Below are positions 36,272-46,020 of a stretch of DNA of 64,000 nt, in pieces. The first letter of the stretch is position 1. The number at the start of each line of letters is the position of its first letter. Where the stretch lies: positions 248,001 to 312,000 of the forward strand of contig NZ_JABASQ010000001.1 in assembly GCF_016107535.1 (NCBI RefSeq), written 5' to 3'. The stretch comes from Psychrobacter cibarius (GTDB lineage Bacteria; Pseudomonadota; Gammaproteobacteria; Pseudomonadales; Moraxellaceae). The notes beneath the pieces are model-generated. The model saw only the letters and a list, made by a program, of their open reading frames with translations. It did not search any database and was not told the origin of the DNA. The position numbers and the translations under genes were made by a program.

Positions 36272-37668
36272 GATAAACTTATCGATGCACGAGCACTTGT
36301 AGCAGTCATCTCTATAGAATCAATATGCGTAGAAAATAGCGTTGTAAAGTTAGTGTTTGACAGATGAGTGTCTGAGTTTTCTGCTGGCGGCAGCTGGTTA
36401 TAGACGACCGCATTGACTTGTGCCATGATACCCAGTGCTAAAGCTTCAGGACCATCTCCGCCCAGCTTATAGCCAATCGGATAATGCAGTTTTTTGATAC
36501 CTAGGTTTAAACTGGCAGGATTTGTAAGCCTTGTACTAATTTCTTCGATTAAGCGCTCGGTACGGTAGCGTGGTCCTAGTTGTCCAAGATATTTATAGTG
36601 ATTAGCATGCTCTAATAATACGCCAAGGCGAGCACGGTCTTGGCTGAGACTATGCGACATCAAAGCAACAGCAGCATTTTTACTTAGTTCTAGTAAAGTA
36701 TCACTATCATTTAACGCCAGTACCATCACGCTATCTGCCTGAGGAAAACGCCGCTGCGTAGCATATTGCGCTCGACTGTCTACCACTGTCACATGCCAAT
36801 CTTGCAGCTTTGCCATCATAACTAGTGGCATCACATCATTGCCAGCACCACAAATCAGCAAGCGAATTTGTGGTTGTAGGCGCTGAATCAGCCATTCTGT
36901 GACTAAATTGTCATTGTCATTGTCATTGTCATCTTTTACGATAACGTACTCAGCATTTTTATGGAGCAGTTTATATTCGGATAAACTTTCAATAGCATGG
37001 ATAATTGTGCTTGAAGCATTAGATACCACTTTATCTGAATTATTAGCGTCGATAGCGGTGAGTTTTCCTGACTTGATATAATTATCTAGGTTAAGACGCA
37101 AACCAATTTGAAGTTGAGAGTTTGGATTATTTTGGTTATTAAAATGGATTGTAGAGCGGATTAAAGTTGCTACCGTTACCGGCTGCTGAGACTGACGAAC
37201 CTGACTGATGACATTTAACAAAGACATTGCTGTCACTAGCCTTTCAAACAACACATGTACGCGCCCATTACAGCCTAATCCAAAATTTAACTCGTCCAAA
37301 TCAATATCTTGTTCATCGTATTTATTATCTGTACCCTTATTATCACTGCCTCTATCAAAGTCAAAACCCTCTTCTGATACGCTTGCTGGCACATTACCAT
37401 TTTCAGCATATTCAATATCATCGCCTGTTTGATAGACTTGTACGTTTGTACCTTGACGCGTGAGCCAAAAAGCACGTTTAATAATATGTGGCTCCAAACA
37501 GCCACCGCTAATCATCCCGACCGAACGACCATCTTCACAGATGAGCATCATCGCGCCTGCGCGGCGATAGGCTGACCCTTCGGTACGCACGACGGTTGCT
37601 AATACCGCGTCAACCTGTTGTTGCTGAGCCTCGCGTGCCAGCTTAAGAATATCAGCGATTTGATTCAT
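36268..37668 (-). CDS. XdhC/CoxI-family molybdoenzyme maturation factor (PaoD-like)
   Basis: A cytoplasmic chaperone that binds and sulfurates the molybdenum cofactor before its insertion into the PaoC-like subunit. The N-terminal XdhC/CoxI domain is clear (VDAVLATVVRTEGSAYRRAGAMMLI, VGMISGGCLEPHI), and a C-terminal Rossmann domain follows (RLLICGAGNDVMPLVMMAKLQDWHVTVVDSR, YLGQLGPRYRTERLIEE). At 466 residues it is about 100 longer than usual because of Asp/Asn-rich inserts near residues 110-135 and 250-260. The latter is encoded by four copies of a 6-bp unit. Confidence 0.85.
   Translation of the reverse strand: MNQIADILKLAREAQQQQVDAVLATVVRTEGSAYRRAGAMMLICEDGRSVGMISGGCLEPHIIKRAFWLTRQGTNVQVYQTGDDIEYAENGNVPASVSEEGFDFDRGSDNKGTDNKYDEQDIDLDELNFGLGCNGRVHVLFERLVTAMSLLNVISQVRQSQQPVTVATLIRSTIHFNNQNNPNSQLQIGLRLNLDNYIKSGKLTAIDANNSDKVVSNASSTIIHAIESLSEYKLLHKNAEYVIVKDDNDNDNDNLVTEWLIQRLQPQIRLLICGAGNDVMPLVMMAKLQDWHVTVVDSRAQYATQRRFPQADSVMVLALNDSDTLLELSKNAAVALMSHSLSQDRARLGVLLEHANHYKYLGQLGPRYRTERLIEEISTRLTNPASLNLGIKKLHYPIGYKLGGDGPEALALGIMAQVNAVVYNQLPPAENSDTHLSNTNFTTLFSTHIDSIEMTATSARASISLS
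36907..36930. repeat. Four tandem ATTGTC hexamers inside the XdhC-like gene
   Basis: ATTGTC x4 on the plus strand codes for alternating Asp-Asn in the protein on the minus strand. Gain or loss of a copy keeps the frame, so length polymorphism is likely between strains. Confidence 0.8.
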
Positions 37669-37807
37669 AATGTCTCTTATATACTCTCTATCATTGATGT
37701 CTATATACGGTCTACATCCATCATGACCAACTTACAAAACCAGTTTATAAAACCCGTTAACGACTATAATTAGAGGGTTTATATTGTCCATATATTTGAC
37801 TAAAAAC

Positions 37808-40255
37808 CTACTCTGGTAGTTCATAAAGTAATTTGTCGAGGGTAATAGGAAAGTCATAAACTCGTACACCCACGGCGTTGTAAACGGCATTAGCAATAGC
37901 AGCGGCAGCACCAGCAATCGCCGTTTCCCCAATACCTTTTATGTGCATTGGATTGGTATACGGATCGTCCTCTTCTACCAAGATAACATCAAGCTGAGGA
38001 ACATCCGCACTGACTGGGACATGGTATTCTGCAAGATTATGATTACATAGCCGACCGTCATGCTTATCGTGAATCACCTGCTCCATCAACGCAGAACCAA
38101 TACCAAATATCATACCGCCGTAGCACTGTGAGGTCGCGGTTTTGTAATTGAGGATACGCCCTGCTGCAAAGGCACCAGTCATACGTTTAACGCGTATTTC
38201 ACCAGTCACTCGATGTACAGCGACCTCGGCAAAATTGGCACCAAATGACGCTTGGCGATGACTTTTGGCATTTTTACCCGGTGCAATTTGACCTTTGGCA
38301 CTGACTTTTTGGTCATCATATTGAGCGACGATATCGGCTAATGAATGAGTCTGGAAATTACTAAAGTCATATTCTTTCGATTCAGTTAGTGAGATTCCCG
38401 TTACTTCACCTAATTTGTCTTTTAAATCAGCGACTTTATCTACGATATTATCGCCCAAACCTGCTACTTTTTCTTTTCCTGCTTCTATAACGGTTTCTAC
38501 AAAGTTAGCCTCATGCTCACCTACCTGCTTAATTTGACCGTTATCCAACTGAATGGTGTCAGGGTATAGACCGACTTTTTCTGCGATCATCTCACGTAGC
38601 TGCTGACAAGCAAGGTAAATACTACTGCCTGAACTGGCAGCGCCCATACTGCCCCCTGAACCAACCGCAGGTGGCAAACTGGTATCACCAAGCTTCATTT
38701 CAATATGATCTATTGGTAGTCCTAATAAATCTGCAGCAACCTGAGTAAATACGGTATAAGAACCTGTACCGATATCGGTCATGTCTGTCTCAATCACAGC
38801 TTTGACGCCTAGTGCTTTTGAGTTATCTATTTGCAGGGTCGCCCGTGCTTCTGATGGCGCTAAGCTGTTGCCGCGAGCTGCCGCTGCCATACCCATACCC
38901 ATCCACCAATCACCTTCTAAGCGACTGGCAGGCTTAGCATTGCGTTGATTCCAGCCAAACTGTTCAGCCGCTTGATCGATACAAGCGATGAGCTTACGCG
39001 TGGAAAACGGGACACCTTTACTAGGATCTTGCTCAGGCTCATTACGACGGCGCAGCTCGACAGGGTCTAGGTTGAGTTGCTCTGCCAATTCATCCATCGC
39101 ACACTCAAGGGCAATCTGCCCCACTGCTTCACCGGGGGCACGCATTGAGCCTGACAAAACTTGGTTCATATCTACTTGCTGATAGTTGACCCGGCGATTT
39201 TCACCGCGATACAAATAATGCGTAGAGAGTGCTGCTGGCTCAAAAAAGGCTTCTCCTGGCAAATTACTAGAGACCGTCTCATGAATCATGGTGTCAATAA
39301 TACCGTCTTTACTACAACCAATTGCGATGCGTTGACGCGTGTTTGAGCGTCTAATCGTTGCCTCCATTACTTGCGGACGTGTCATAGTGATTAACACGGG
39401 ACGACCCAAGTCCTTTGCTGCTAGTGCGGCGGCTATCGATTCTGGAGAAATCCCAAGCTTGCTACCAAAACCCCCACCGACATAACGAGCGATTAATTGC
39501 ACATTATCTGCATCCAAATCCAATGCATCAACGATTTGCTTTTTGCACGAAGAAAGCATTTGATTAGAGGAGTACATAATCAGCTTCTCACCTTTCCAGT
39601 GAGCAAGCGTTGCATGAGGCTCCATCGCTGCGCTGTTTTGACTTGGCGTATGATAAAAGCGGTCAAGGGTTACCGCAGCATCAGCAAGACTTTGTTCTGG
39701 ATTACCCTTTTCTGAATTTTTATCCGAACCTTTTTTTTCATTAACCTCATGAGCATTTGGCAGCTCTGTCGTAAAGTTTAATGCCGCCTGCTCAGTCTCA
39801 TCCTCATAAGTCACTTTGAGCGCTTTTGCACCTTCTGTCGCCGCCTCAAACGTCTCAGCGATGACGACCGCGATCGGCTGACCATGATAAAAAATCTCAC
39901 TGACGCCTTGCTTAGGTGATTTGGTTGCACCGCCCTGTTGTGCATTGCGCAAAAAATGCTCAGGATCAGTAACTACTTTAATAATGTTGGGAATACCCTC
40001 TAAAGAGCTGCTATCAATTTTCTTAACGCGCCCTTTGGCAATCGTTGCGCTCACCAAAACACCATAGGCTTGATTGTCTAAATGAATCTCTGCCGTATAA
40101 GGTGCTTGACCACTGACCTTGAGTGATCCCTCAACTCGGTTAATGGGCTTACCCACCAATTTGCTCGCTGTTTTATCAAAAAGCGACTCAACTGACCCAT
40201 TCATCATCATTTTTTTGGTCGGTTCTGCTGGCAATATTGAATCCAATAATGACAT
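37808..40255 (-). CDS. paoC: Molybdenum-binding subunit of PaoABC-type aldehyde oxidoreductase
   Basis: The catalytic subunit of a three-subunit xanthine-oxidase-family enzyme that oxidises aldehydes. It resembles E. coli PaoC (YagR). Visible are the VGKPINRVEGSLKVSGQAPYTAEI start, GGGFGSKLG, GSMRAPGEAVGQIALE (cofactor loop) and the active-site Glu in KGIGETAIAGAAAAIANAVY. At 815 residues it exceeds the about 730 of PaoC, with a charged insert at about 39690-39750 and an amphipathic helical insert at about 38380-38520. No Tat leader is seen on any subunit of this complex. Confidence 0.88.
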   Translation of the reverse strand: MSLLDSILPAEPTKKMMMNGSVESLFDKTASKLVGKPINRVEGSLKVSGQAPYTAEIHLDNQAYGVLVSATIAKGRVKKIDSSSLEGIPNIIKVVTDPEHFLRNAQQGGATKSPKQGVSEIFYHGQPIAVVIAETFEAATEGAKALKVTYEDETEQAALNFTTELPNAHEVNEKKGSDKNSEKGNPEQSLADAAVTLDRFYHTPSQNSAAMEPHATLAHWKGEKLIMYSSNQMLSSCKKQIVDALDLDADNVQLIARYVGGGFGSKLGISPESIAAALAAKDLGRPVLITMTRPQVMEATIRRSNTRQRIAIGCSKDGIIDTMIHETVSSNLPGEAFFEPAALSTHYLYRGENRRVNYQQVDMNQVLSGSMRAPGEAVGQIALECAMDELAEQLNLDPVELRRRNEPEQDPSKGVPFSTRKLIACIDQAAEQFGWNQRNAKPASRLEGDWWMGMGMAAAARGNSLAPSEARATLQIDNSKALGVKAVIETDMTDIGTGSYTVFTQVAADLLGLPIDHIEMKLGDTSLPPAVGSGGSMGAASSGSSIYLACQQLREMIAEKVGLYPDTIQLDNGQIKQVGEHEANFVETVIEAGKEKVAGLGDNIVDKVADLKDKLGEVTGISLTESKEYDFSNFQTHSLADIVAQYDDQKVSAKGQIAPGKNAKSHRQASFGANFAEVAVHRVTGEIRVKRMTGAFAAGRILNYKTATSQCYGGMIFGIGSALMEQVIHDKHDGRLCNHNLAEYHVPVSADVPQLDVILVEEDDPYTNPMHIKGIGETAIAGAAAAIANAVYNAVGVRVYDFPITLDKLLYELPE

Positions 40256-40257
40256 GA

Positions 40258-41250
40258 TTATGCTCCCTTGCCCGCTAATGCGCGTTGAATAACTTGTTTG
40301 AGTAGACGACGAGTCAGCGGTATTTTAAAATCATTTTGACCACTACCTTTAGCCTCTTTTAATAATAAGTCCGCTGCTTGTTTGATGACATTTTCATTGC
40401 CATCAGTACCCGTCAGCAATGCCTCAACGGCTTCGTTGCGCCATGGCTCAGTACCAATACCGCCGAATGCTAGGCGCACTGTGCCCAAAAGCCCATTATC
40501 AGTCACGTCTATGATCGCGGCACAAGACACTAAGGCAAAAGCATAGGACGCGCGATCACGCACTTTGTCATAAGTGTGCATACCGCTGGCAGGCGCTGGC
40601 AACACCACATGAGTGATAAGCTCACCAGACTCTAAAACGTTTTCGATATGCGGAGTGTCTTTTGGTAGACAATAAAAGTCTTTGATTGCAATTGTACGCG
40701 TTGAACCATCCCTTTTTAACGTCTCAATAGTGGCATCTAATAAGCGCATCGCGACGGCCATATCAGATGGATGCTGGGCAATACAGGACTCGCTAGTACC
40801 CAAAATTGCCAACGTACGATTTTCACCATTTATCGCTGGGCAACCAGAACCTGGGTTGCGTTTATTGCAGGCGCTGTCTGTCTGATAAAAATAATAACAA
40901 CGCGTACGTTGCAATAGATTACCGCCCGTCGTCGCCCTATTGCGCAACTGTCCTGTCGCACCTGCCAAAATCGCCCGTGATAGCACTGGGTAATTGGCAA
41001 TGACCTCAGGATGCGCGGCCAAGTCGCTATTGGTCACCAGCGTACCGATGCGTAGGCCACCATCTGTAGTCTTCTCAATTTGAGCTAATGCTAAGCGAGT
41101 GATATCCACCAGCTTAATTGGCGTCTCAATCTCTAACTTCATTAAGTCTAAAAGGTTGGTACCCCCTGCGATAAATGAGGCGTCTTTTACACTAGCAGAT
41201 TGGGCTGCTTGCTCTGGCGCGGTAGCACGGCTATATTCAAAGCGTTTCAT
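40258..41250 (-). CDS. paoB: FAD-binding subunit of PaoABC-type aldehyde oxidoreductase
   Basis: The 330-residue medium subunit carrying FAD and, as in E. coli PaoB, a likely 4Fe-4S cluster. It is strikingly close to PaoB (YagS): FIAGGTNLLDLMKLEIETP, LSRAILAGATGQLRNRATTGGNLLQRTRCYYFYQTDSACNKRNPGSGCPAI (cluster cysteines) and HPSDMAVAMRLLDA, KVRDRASYAFALVS. It overlaps the iron-sulfur gene by 4 bases (ATGA) and is followed by the paoC-like gene after 2 bases, so all three are one operon. Confidence 0.92.
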   Translation of the reverse strand: MKRFEYSRATAPEQAAQSASVKDASFIAGGTNLLDLMKLEIETPIKLVDITRLALAQIEKTTDGGLRIGTLVTNSDLAAHPEVIANYPVLSRAILAGATGQLRNRATTGGNLLQRTRCYYFYQTDSACNKRNPGSGCPAINGENRTLAILGTSESCIAQHPSDMAVAMRLLDATIETLKRDGSTRTIAIKDFYCLPKDTPHIENVLESGELITHVVLPAPASGMHTYDKVRDRASYAFALVSCAAIIDVTDNGLLGTVRLAFGGIGTEPWRNEAVEALLTGTDGNENVIKQAADLLLKEAKGSGQNDFKIPLTRRLLKQVIQRALAGKGA

Positions 41251-41894
41251 GAGCGACCTCCTGACGTGCTAGTTGCCGTCTTATTACTTTTCGTTTGGCT
41301 TCCTAATTGCGCTTCACTAGGTGGTGGCGACCAAATACCCGTCACCTCTGATTTTTGTGCTGTGTCAGTTTTAGATGAATCATTCATTTCATTTTCTAAA
41401 ACTTGTGAAATGGCCTTAATAATATTGGGATAAGCAGAACAGCGGCAAATATTGCCACTCATACGCTCAGCGATTTCTTGCACCAGCAATCCATCAGGAT
41501 TTTGCAAATCTGTAGTGACATGACTGGGCCAGTTTTGTTTAATTTCATCGATCAGCGCTGTTGCTGAACAAATTTGCCCAGGGGTACAGTAACCACATTG
41601 AAACGCATCATTATCTTTAAAGGCTTGTTGTAGCTCCGATAATGATTCGGGCATGCCAATACCTTCAATCGTGGTAATCTCATCACCATCGTGCATAACT
41701 GCTAAGGTCAAACAGGCATTGACCCTACGCCCATTGATAAGTATGGTACAAGCGCCACATTGACCATGGTCACAACCTTTTTTAGGCCCCGTAATTTTGA
41801 GGTGCTGACGACAGACATCGAGTAATGTCGTGCGTGAATCAAGATTGTCGAGCTGATAATCCTGCTTATTAATGGTTAAGTTCAAGGTAGACAT
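41247..41894 (-). CDS. paoA: 2Fe-2S subunit of PaoABC-type aldehyde oxidoreductase, no Tat signal
   Basis: The small electron-transfer subunit with two 2Fe-2S clusters. The plant-type cluster is in KKGCDHGQCGACTILINGRRVNAC and the second in FQCGYCTPGQIC with NICRCSAYPN. It matches E. coli PaoA (YagT), but PaoA begins with a Tat leader and this protein starts directly with MSTLNLTINKQDYQLD. A longer in-frame start at 41921 adds nine residues without a leader. I infer a cytoplasmic enzyme. A Ser/Thr-rich tail of about 40 residues follows the last cysteines. Confidence 0.9.
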   Translation of the reverse strand: MSTLNLTINKQDYQLDNLDSRTTLLDVCRQHLKITGPKKGCDHGQCGACTILINGRRVNACLTLAVMHDGDEITTIEGIGMPESLSELQQAFKDNDAFQCGYCTPGQICSATALIDEIKQNWPSHVTTDLQNPDGLLVQEIAERMSGNICRCSAYPNIIKAISQVLENEMNDSSKTDTAQKSEVTGIWSPPPSEAQLGSQTKSNKTATSTSGGRS

Positions 41895-42118
41895 GCTGGC
41901 TTCTCGCTGGCAGATAATCAAAAAAAATAGGGTTAAACGCTCCTTAAAAGTCGCGCCAATCGATTTATTATGACTTATTAGAAATGTCGATTTGTTTTCA
42001 CTTTGTAGTTATTACAGTGTAGTTTTTAATCTAAAAAAATTTTTCTTCTCACTATTCTATCTCGCTTATTCACTATCAATTTTATAAATGAAACTCAAAA
42101 ACTCATTTTATTAGCAAA

Positions 42119-42155
42119 AAATAGCGCTATAAACATGCCGTTTATAACGCTATTT
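42119..42155 (-). terminator. Terminator after the nfsB-like gene
   Basis: AAATAGCGCTATAAAC and GTTTATAACGCTATTT pair with one mismatch around ATGCC. On the minus strand a TTTTT run follows. It lies 38 bases after the nitroreductase stop and upstream of the pao-like operon. Confidence 0.8.
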
Positions 42156-42192
42156 GAGTTCAATATAGTCAGTTAAAAATACCAGTCGGGCA

Positions 42193-42849
42193 TTAGGCTT
42201 TAGTAATAATGCTCGCTTCACTCAATCGAGACTTGGGTAAATCTGCATTAAAATCGTCTTCACTACGATAACCAAGTGAGATAACGGCAACGGCTGTGTA
42301 GCCTTTGCTACGTAGCTCAAATTCTTCATCGAGTGCCTTTAAATCAGCACCTTCCATCGGTACAGCATCAATGCCTAAAGTAGCAGCACCCAGTAATAAT
42401 GCGCCCATATTTAGGTACACTTGCTCGACCAGCCAATGTGGCTCGTCTTTTTGCTCATAACGACGAATGTCCAAAAACATTTTGCGGACTTGATGCATTT
42501 GCTCTTTGAATTTTGGTTCTGCGAAGCGACCATCAGCATCTTCTTTATCCAATACTTCATGCAAAAATTCATCATCAGCATAGATACGACTACAGAAAAT
42601 GATGACGTGGGAGGCATCTTTCACCTTTGCCCTGTTGAAATCAAACATCCCTTGTGTACCTTTTGCGATACGTGCCTTGCCAGCCTCATCATCAGCGATC
42701 ACAAAATGCCAAGGCTGAATATTAGTGCTTGATGGGCTAAGTCGTAGGATATCCTTTAAACTTTGAAAGTCTGCTGCTGATATTTTTTTATTGGCGTCAA
42801 ACTCTTTGGTGCTGTAACGCCAGTTCATGGCTTCAGTGATATTTTTCAT
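42193..42849 (-). CDS. Oxygen-insensitive NAD(P)H nitroreductase (NfsB-like)
   Basis: An FMN enzyme that reduces nitroaromatics, quinones and similar compounds. The 218-residue protein is collinear with E. coli NfsB: MNWRYSTKEFDANKKI, LRLSPSSTNIQPWHFVIADDEAGKARIAKG, KEDADGRFAEP, QVYLNMGALLLGAATLGIDAVPMEG and DLPKSRL. The physiological substrate is unknown. It is divergent from the FrnE-like gene across a 326-base gap with a 12-bp tandem repeat. Confidence 0.92.
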   Translation of the reverse strand: MKNITEAMNWRYSTKEFDANKKISAADFQSLKDILRLSPSSTNIQPWHFVIADDEAGKARIAKGTQGMFDFNRAKVKDASHVIIFCSRIYADDEFLHEVLDKEDADGRFAEPKFKEQMHQVRKMFLDIRRYEQKDEPHWLVEQVYLNMGALLLGAATLGIDAVPMEGADLKALDEEFELRSKGYTAVAVISLGYRSEDDFNADLPKSRLSEASIITKA

Positions 42850-43175
42850 TTATGACTCCAAGATTTTTAGTACCGCCACTTTAAGCAAAAACCCGTTTGA
42901 TGACCGTTACAGATTGGTTAAGTAGTCACCTATTTTGTTATTACGTTACTGATGATTCAGTGCATCGCTGAGTTATTTGAGCAGGTATTTGAACAGTTAT
43001 TTAAGCAGATACTTATTAGACGGACACTCATTAAACAGTAACTTAGACGATATTGTAATCGCTCACTCATTCTCTTAGCATTAGTTAATTAGTATTGATA
43101 ATGAGCATTGATTTATAAGGCGGTCGACCACAGACAGCTTATATATAAAATAAATACTGAATTAGGCAGATAGAT
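42850..43175. other. Divergent intergenic region between nfsB-like and frnE-like genes
   Basis: No gene is supported. The main feature is the 12-bp tandem repeat at 42974-43021, listed separately. The promoters of both genes should lie here. Confidence 0.4.
42974..43021. repeat. Tandem repeat of a 12-bp unit in the nfsB/frnE intergenic region
   Basis: Units TATTTGAGCAGG, TATTTGAACAGT and TATTTAAGCAGA follow each other exactly, with a more degenerate fourth (TACTTATTAGAC). It could be an array of binding sites or neutral minisatellite sequence. Confidence 0.7.
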
Positions 43176-43844
43176 ATGGAACATTCAAAGCAGTTATTCT
43201 CAGAGCAGCCACTACGCATAGATATCGTCTCAGACGTTGTTTGTCCTTGGTGCGTCATTGGTTACCGCCAGCTGGCAGAAGCCCTCAAGCAAACCAACAC
43301 CGAACACGAGATTCACTGGCATCCGTTTGAGCTTAATCCAAATATGCCAAGCGCAGGACAAAATATGCGTGAACATATTATGGAGAAATATGGTTCGAGC
43401 AAGCAAGAATCTGATGCTAGCCGTGCTCGATTAATGGAAGCGGGTAATGAGGTTGGCTTTACGTTTAATTTTAACGATGACACGCGTATGCACAACACGT
43501 TCAACTTGCATCAATTGCTGCACTGGGCAGATCAGCAAGGTCGCATGCATGACTTAAAGCAGGCGTTATTCATCGCTCATTTTACCAATGGTCGCAATAT
43601 TTCTGACAATGCCGTGCTTGCTGATATCGCCGCAGAGATTGGACTAGATCGTGATGAGGCATTAGCCGTGTTAGCAGACCAAAGGTTCGCTAAAGAGGTG
43701 CGCGCAGAAGAGCAACATTGGCAACAACAAGGCATTCAAAGCGTCCCAGCGGTAATTTTTAATAAGCGTCATCTGGTTAGCGGTGCGCAAGGCGTGGAAA
43801 ATTTCAAAAATATCTTGCAGCAGTTGGCTGACATGCCAGACTAG
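43176..43844 (+). CDS. DsbA-family oxidoreductase, FrnE-like
   Basis: A cytoplasmic thioredoxin-fold protein of 222 residues with a CPWC active site (Cys23, Cys26) in SDVVCPWCVIGYRQL. Its helical insert (MREHIMEKYGSSKQESD) and end (IQSVPAVIFNKRHLVSGAQGVE, with the cis-Pro in SVPAV) are typical of FrnE. Members act as disulfide isomerases in oxidative stress or in polyketide synthesis. It precedes the HAD gene by 57 bases on the same strand. Confidence 0.9.
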   Translation: MEHSKQLFSEQPLRIDIVSDVVCPWCVIGYRQLAEALKQTNTEHEIHWHPFELNPNMPSAGQNMREHIMEKYGSSKQESDASRARLMEAGNEVGFTFNFNDDTRMHNTFNLHQLLHWADQQGRMHDLKQALFIAHFTNGRNISDNAVLADIAAEIGLDRDEALAVLADQRFAKEVRAEEQHWQQQGIQSVPAVIFNKRHLVSGAQGVENFKNILQQLADMPD

Positions 43845-43901
43845 TTTTCCTGACGAGATTTTTTGGCAAGATTTCGTTAGCTATTCATAAAAGGATCCCT
43901 T

Positions 43902-44630
43902 ATGTCCTCTGATAAATCCCTTCCTATTATCGTGTTTGATGTCAATGAGACGCTACTCGACATTACCACGCTTGAGCCATTATTTACCCGATTGTTTGAT
44001 GACAGGCAGATGCTAAGAGAATGGTTTGCCCAATTGGTGCTATATTCACAAACCATGACGTTGTCAGGACTTTATACGCCTTTTGGCGAGCTTGGCGTCA
44101 GTGCCTTACAGATGACCGCTGATATTCATAACGTCAGGCTGATAGATAGCGATGTCGACGAATTACAAGAGCGTATGAGCAAAATGCCTGCTCACCCTGA
44201 TGTAGTACCAGCATTAACCAAGCTGCGTGAGGCAGAGTTTCGACTGGTAACGTTGACCAACTCAGCAAATAGCGCTTCCCCGACCCCGCTTGAAAAAGCC
44301 GGCATCAGCCATTTTTTCGAACAGCATTTTAGTGTTGAGCAGGTTGCAAAGTTCAAGCCTGCGCCTGAGACTTATCAAATGGTCGCTCATGCATTGTCTG
44401 TTGACGTATCGGATTTGTGCCTTGTCGCTTGTCATCTTTGGGATACGATTGGCGCGCAAGCAGCTGGCTGCCGAGGGGCGTTTCTCACGCGACCATATAA
44501 TGCTTTATTAGCAGCGCCAAACGTTTCAGCGCCAGACTTTATAGCAGCAGATCTAACCACGCTTGCCGAACAGATAATTTTTTCCACTAAAAAACAATTA
44601 CCAATACCAAAAAAATGCCGCCCTATATAA
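43902..44630 (+). CDS. Haloacid dehalogenase type II family hydrolase
   Basis: A 242-residue HAD-superfamily hydrolase. Motif I is FDVNETLLD with the nucleophile Asp, motif II LVTLTNSANS, and motif III spans the Lys in VAKFKPAPETYQMVA to ACHLWDTIGAQAAG. The order resembles L-2-haloacid dehalogenases, but the Arg and Asn expected for halide binding are not obvious, so dehalogenase activity is not assured. The gene ends inside its own terminator hairpin. Confidence 0.85.
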   Translation: MSSDKSLPIIVFDVNETLLDITTLEPLFTRLFDDRQMLREWFAQLVLYSQTMTLSGLYTPFGELGVSALQMTADIHNVRLIDSDVDELQERMSKMPAHPDVVPALTKLREAEFRLVTLTNSANSASPTPLEKAGISHFFEQHFSVEQVAKFKPAPETYQMVAHALSVDVSDLCLVACHLWDTIGAQAAGCRGAFLTRPYNALLAAPNVSAPDFIAADLTTLAEQIIFSTKKQLPIPKKCRPI

Positions 44631-44646
44631 GGACGGCATTTTTGGT
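44609..44646. terminator. Bidirectional terminator overlapping the HAD gene stop
   Basis: AAAAATGCCG and CGGCATTTTT form the stem, with CCT/AGG pairing inside and the TAA stop codon in the loop. It serves both the HAD gene and the convergent frmA-like gene. Confidence 0.85.
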
Positions 44647-44704
44647 TTAGCATACTGCTATTTTATAAGGCTAAATCTATAATCACTATTATTAATAATG
44701 ATTT

Positions 44705-45853
<1,149 letters not shown>

Positions 45854-45984
45854 TTATGGGTTATTAAGCGCGGACCTCTATTCAGCTTATCTTGCTTGTT
45901 GAATGGAGGCAAGCGGCAGTTGTAGCAGTCTGTAAAGCTTTATACTGACTATTATAGTTTTTTCTATAGCGATAACAATGTGCT

Positions 45985-45998
45985 ATATTTGCAAATAT
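45985..45998. promoter_or_regulatory. Perfect 14-bp palindrome upstream of the LysR-type gene
   Basis: ATATTTGCAAATAT lies 22 bases before the LysR start, in the region shared with frmA. A second inverted repeat (TATAG/CTATA around TTTTTT) stands about 15-25 bases further upstream. Either could be bound by the LysR protein. Confidence 0.4.
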
Positions 45999-46020
45999 CT
46001 TTTACACAGTGGTAATAATA

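Noticed and set aside
37808-41894. Xanthine dehydrogenase that would feed the urate pathway
   Set aside because: Subunit order and sequence match the PaoABC aldehyde oxidoreductase family, in particular the FAD subunit; it is also 24 kb from the urate genes.
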